A stretch of 9,861 nt of DNA from Desulfamplus sp. (GTDB lineage Bacteria > Desulfobacterota > Desulfobacteria > Desulfobacterales > Desulfobacteraceae), in contig JADFXA010000058.1 in NCBI GenBank assembly GCA_015233755.1, positions 1 through 9,861 on the forward strand, written 5' to 3'. Position 1 is the first letter of the stretch. Each line of letters opens with the position of its first letter. The position numbers and the translations under genes are program-made. Of this stretch, positions 8,002-9,861 are shown piece after piece. Under the pieces are notes generated by a model that was not told the origin of the DNA, did not search any database, and saw only the letters and a list, made by a program, of their open reading frames with translations.

Positions 8002-8040
8002 ACCGTCACCTTCTCTCTAAGTTTCTTATTAACGTTAAAA

Positions 8041-8066
8041 TAATATCTTAAATTAATTAGATATTA
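8041..8066. repeat. 8-bp inverted repeat at the end of the beta-helix gene
   Basis: TAATATCT (8041-8048) and AGATATTA (8059-8066) are exact reverse complements around a 10-base AT-only centre, overlapping the beta-helix stop codon. On the minus strand the repeat is followed by TTTTAACG, so it could act as a weak transcription attenuator or a 3'-end RNA structure between two operon genes. Only one G-C pair is in the stem, and chance inverted repeats are common in sequence this AT-rich. Confidence 0.25.
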
Positions 8067-9628
8067 ACATTTGGTTTTTGTAAAAGATTTTTATTACCCG
8101 CATGATTTTCTATATCAATAAACAGATAGTCAGTAATCATATTCTCTTTAACAATATTACCAACCGTTCCCGGAAGGAGGTGAACTCCAGAATAGTGTTT
8201 TCCTAAAATATAATTATTTTGAATGCGATTATAGCAGCTTGGAAAATCTGCTTGTGCTTCATGTTGGCGAAGAGCAGAACTAATTAATACCCCGAAAAAA
8301 TGGAATTTATTATTCTGACCTCTATTATTATCTGCAATTATATTGCCTGAGATACTACATGCATATCCAGCACGCACAAACTTTATACCATCACCCCAAT
8401 TGCCGTGAATGGAGTTGTTATCAACTCTGCAATATGCTGCATTATCAAAACTGATTCCTGGGAGTTTAGCTTTAGAACTTCCATCTTCCATTAAACCCAT
8501 CTCATCTACATAATCTACGGTCAACTCTTCGTTATGCTGCAAACCACGCCAACCATTTCCATAAATATTACAATTTTTGATTAGGCAACACCAAGAACCA
8601 TTGTCAATAGTTATTCCTTCGCAATCATTATTGGATATGGTAGTGTTAATAACACTAAGGTACCCAACTCCATCTGTTGTTATTCCCATTTTTCTATTAC
8701 CTTCAAATATACAATTTGTAATAGTAGTATGGCATGGTGATGGATCATCAGGTTCGAATGGACCAAAATTTCCTACTACCTGTGATGTATAGTGAATTTG
8801 AGCGTTAAAGTCTAATGGGTTAACTCCTTGTGGTAATTTAAGGTCAGTTAGAAAGACTCCACTTTGCTCACACTCTTTAGCACTGCAAGAGTCAAGAGTC
8901 GTATAATTAATATCTCTAATCAACATATACCCAACGAGACCAGCTTTTATAACCGAACATCTTGTAATAGTTGTATATTCAACGTTGTCAGCAAACAAAA
9001 AGCCAACTGCAATAGGATTTATTATCTCTATGTTTGTAAATTTTATATTCTTAGAATGAGAAACAAAGACTGCACCGCAAAATCTATGTATTCCCAAATG
9101 AAAAATTTTTAAATTCTCAAGAGATACTCCATTGATAACAGAATCTTGTGTTCCACATATATTTATCCCAAAAGCAACATCTTTGAAAACAAGTTCTGTT
9201 TTATCTCCATTACCAATTAAGCTGATGCCAGAGCGAAGTTTTAACTCTCTGTCTATTAAAATACGTCCAGATGGCAAATAAATGTCGCCACCACTTTCAG
9301 GGATTTTCTCAAGCTCATTTAATAGGTTTTCGTAATTAAAAGATTCTATCGGAATTTTACACACATATCTGTCAATGCCAATATCATAATTCCTTAAACC
9401 ACGTATTGTTTTGGTGTTAGAGTCTTTAGTCAGGGAATTAATTGTTATTCTCTCAAATAAACGCCAACTTGTATTATCAGGTTTCCATAAATTTTCGGCA
9501 ATTTGTTCAAAACAATCTTCAAAATTTGAATCTTTATTGGTTGGCAGCTCTTTAGTCTCTATACTCCCCTTAAGCCTAATAGCTATCCTATTTACTACTT
9601 TATACCAGAAACCAATTTTGTGTTCCAT
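8057..9628 (-). CDS. Right-handed parallel beta-helix (pectate-lyase-like) protein, no signal peptide
   Basis: This is probably a carbohydrate-active enzyme (lyase, epimerase or hydrolase) or a glycan-binding protein. The residues before the repeat domain (about 1-90) are not recognisable to me; they start with an amphipathic basic stretch (FWYKVVNRIAIRLKG, 7-21) that might touch the membrane. The fold begins at about 95-155 with the Pectate_lyase_3-like opening (LLNELEKIPESGGDIYLPSGRI, then LKLRSGISLIGNG). Parallel-helix coils follow up to about 500, repeatedly of the type 'N.I..N...GI', for example ITNCIFEGNRKMGITTDG (303-320), INTTISNNDCEGITIDNG (327-344), IKNCNIYGNGWRGL (350-363) and VDNNSIHGNWGDGI (402-415). 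About 16 cysteines and no signal peptide suggest a cytoplasmic location, unlike most secreted relatives. The ATG lies only 3 bases after the stop of the upstream glycosyltransferase-like gene, and the propeller gene follows 55 bases downstream. No catalytic residues can be assigned with confidence. Confidence 0.8.
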   Translation of the reverse strand: MEHKIGFWYKVVNRIAIRLKGSIETKELPTNKDSNFEDCFEQIAENLWKPDNTSWRLFERITINSLTKDSNTKTIRGLRNYDIGIDRYVCKIPIESFNYENLLNELEKIPESGGDIYLPSGRILIDRELKLRSGISLIGNGDKTELVFKDVAFGINICGTQDSVINGVSLENLKIFHLGIHRFCGAVFVSHSKNIKFTNIEIINPIAVGFLFADNVEYTTITRCSVIKAGLVGYMLIRDINYTTLDSCSAKECEQSGVFLTDLKLPQGVNPLDFNAQIHYTSQVVGNFGPFEPDDPSPCHTTITNCIFEGNRKMGITTDGVGYLSVINTTISNNDCEGITIDNGSWCCLIKNCNIYGNGWRGLQHNEELTVDYVDEMGLMEDGSSKAKLPGISFDNAAYCRVDNNSIHGNWGDGIKFVRAGYACSISGNIIADNNRGQNNKFHFFGVLISSALRQHEAQADFPSCYNRIQNNYILGKHYSGVHLLPGTVGNIVKENMITDYLFIDIENHAGNKNLLQKPNVNI

Positions 9629-9631
9629 ATA

Positions 9632-9859
9632 CTATAAATCTCCACGAATAAAAGCTAATTCGCTGACTTCTGCATTTAATCCCATATCATTCAATTTTAG
9701 AGTCAACTGCTCATTATAATATGGATCTCCTTTTGAAAGATAATCACGCCATTTTTCAGCAAAATAAGCAGCATCAGACTCTATCCACAATGGGTCTAAA
9801 GAGGAATTTTCTTTTAATATAAATTTTGCAAATGGTGTATAGACTGTCCTGCTTACAGA
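9632..9859 (-). CDS. C-terminal fragment of a glycosyltransferase-like protein, 5' partial at the window edge
   Basis: An open frame runs from the right edge to a TAG at 9634-9632, giving 75 residues. They include FAKFILKENSSLDPLWIESDAAYFAEKWRDYLSKGDPYYNEQLTLKLND before the end IRGDL (read here in pieces: the key part is GDPYYNEQLTL). A '(G)DPYYNPNLT/SL' segment close to the C terminus is familiar from large O-antigen and rhamnan glycosyltransferases of the GT2 type, where it follows 'W...'. No catalytic domain lies inside the window, so donor and acceptor are unknown. The stop is 3 bases from the beta-helix start, which marks the two as operon partners. A plus-strand frame covering the same bases has no recognisable features. 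Confidence 0.65.
   Translation of the reverse strand, partial: SVSRTVYTPFAKFILKENSSLDPLWIESDAAYFAEKWRDYLSKGDPYYNEQLTLKLNDMGLNAEVSELAFIRGDL
9640..9644 (-). promoter_or_regulatory. Ribosome-binding site of the beta-helix gene inside the upstream coding end
   Basis: The minus strand reads TGGAG here, 11 bases before the ATG at 9628, and lies within the last codons of the preceding glycosyltransferase-like gene. With the 3-base gap between stop and start this makes translational coupling likely and supports the chosen start. Confidence 0.55.
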
Positions 9860-9861
9860 AT

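Noticed and set aside
8029..8038. TTAACGTTAA palindrome upstream of the propeller gene as an operator
   Set aside because: A 10-base AT-rich palindrome is expected by chance here, it lies within an operon, and no promoter elements are convincing around it.
8577..9719. Three plus-strand open frames opposite the beta-helix gene and its upstream neighbour
   Set aside because: They are antisense to well-supported helix coils, and the last one crosses the boundary between two real genes without any recognisable feature.

Overview
The window is an AT-rich stretch (by eye about one third G+C) of a bacterial surface-polysaccharide biosynthesis locus, probably for O-antigen, capsule or exopolysaccharide. 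A secreted protein with a Gram-negative-like signal peptide and the types of glycosyltransferase suggest a low-GC Gram-negative bacterium. I cannot name the genus from the sequence. Almost everything is coding, and no non-coding stretch exceeds about 70 bases. I see no tRNA, rRNA, insertion sequence or CRISPR.

Left half (+ strand, bases 1 to 4598): a very large glycosyltransferase enters from outside the window. It consists of a coiled coil, then a GT-B (GT4-type) domain, a WbsX-like domain and an RgpF-like domain. It is followed 6 bases later by a SAM-dependent methyltransferase with an N-terminal cysteine cluster. Together they look like the end of an operon that assembles and methylates a glycan.

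Right half (- strand, bases 9861 down to 4667): a second operon converges on the first. In transcription order it holds the C-terminal end of a glycosyltransferase-like protein (cut by the window edge and absent from a simple ATG-based ORF search), a right-handed beta-helix protein without a signal peptide, a secreted beta-propeller protein with a C-terminal domain, and an FAD flavoenzyme. The flavoenzyme matches the eukaryotic (fungal/protozoan) type of UDP-galactopyranose mutase much better than the short classical bacterial Glf. The two operons meet tail to tail over a 68-base gap with an 8-bp perfect inverted repeat.

Taken together (inference): the mutase would supply UDP-galactofuranose or a related furanose sugar, the glycosyltransferases would build the repeat unit, the methyltransferase would modify or cap it, and the beta-helix and secreted propeller proteins would process or bind the polymer. 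The points most worth following up are the eukaryotic-type mutase in a bacterial glycan locus, the seven regularly spaced propeller blades in an exported protein next to it, and the cysteine-rich, apparently cytoplasmic beta-helix protein translationally coupled to a glycosyltransferase-like gene.
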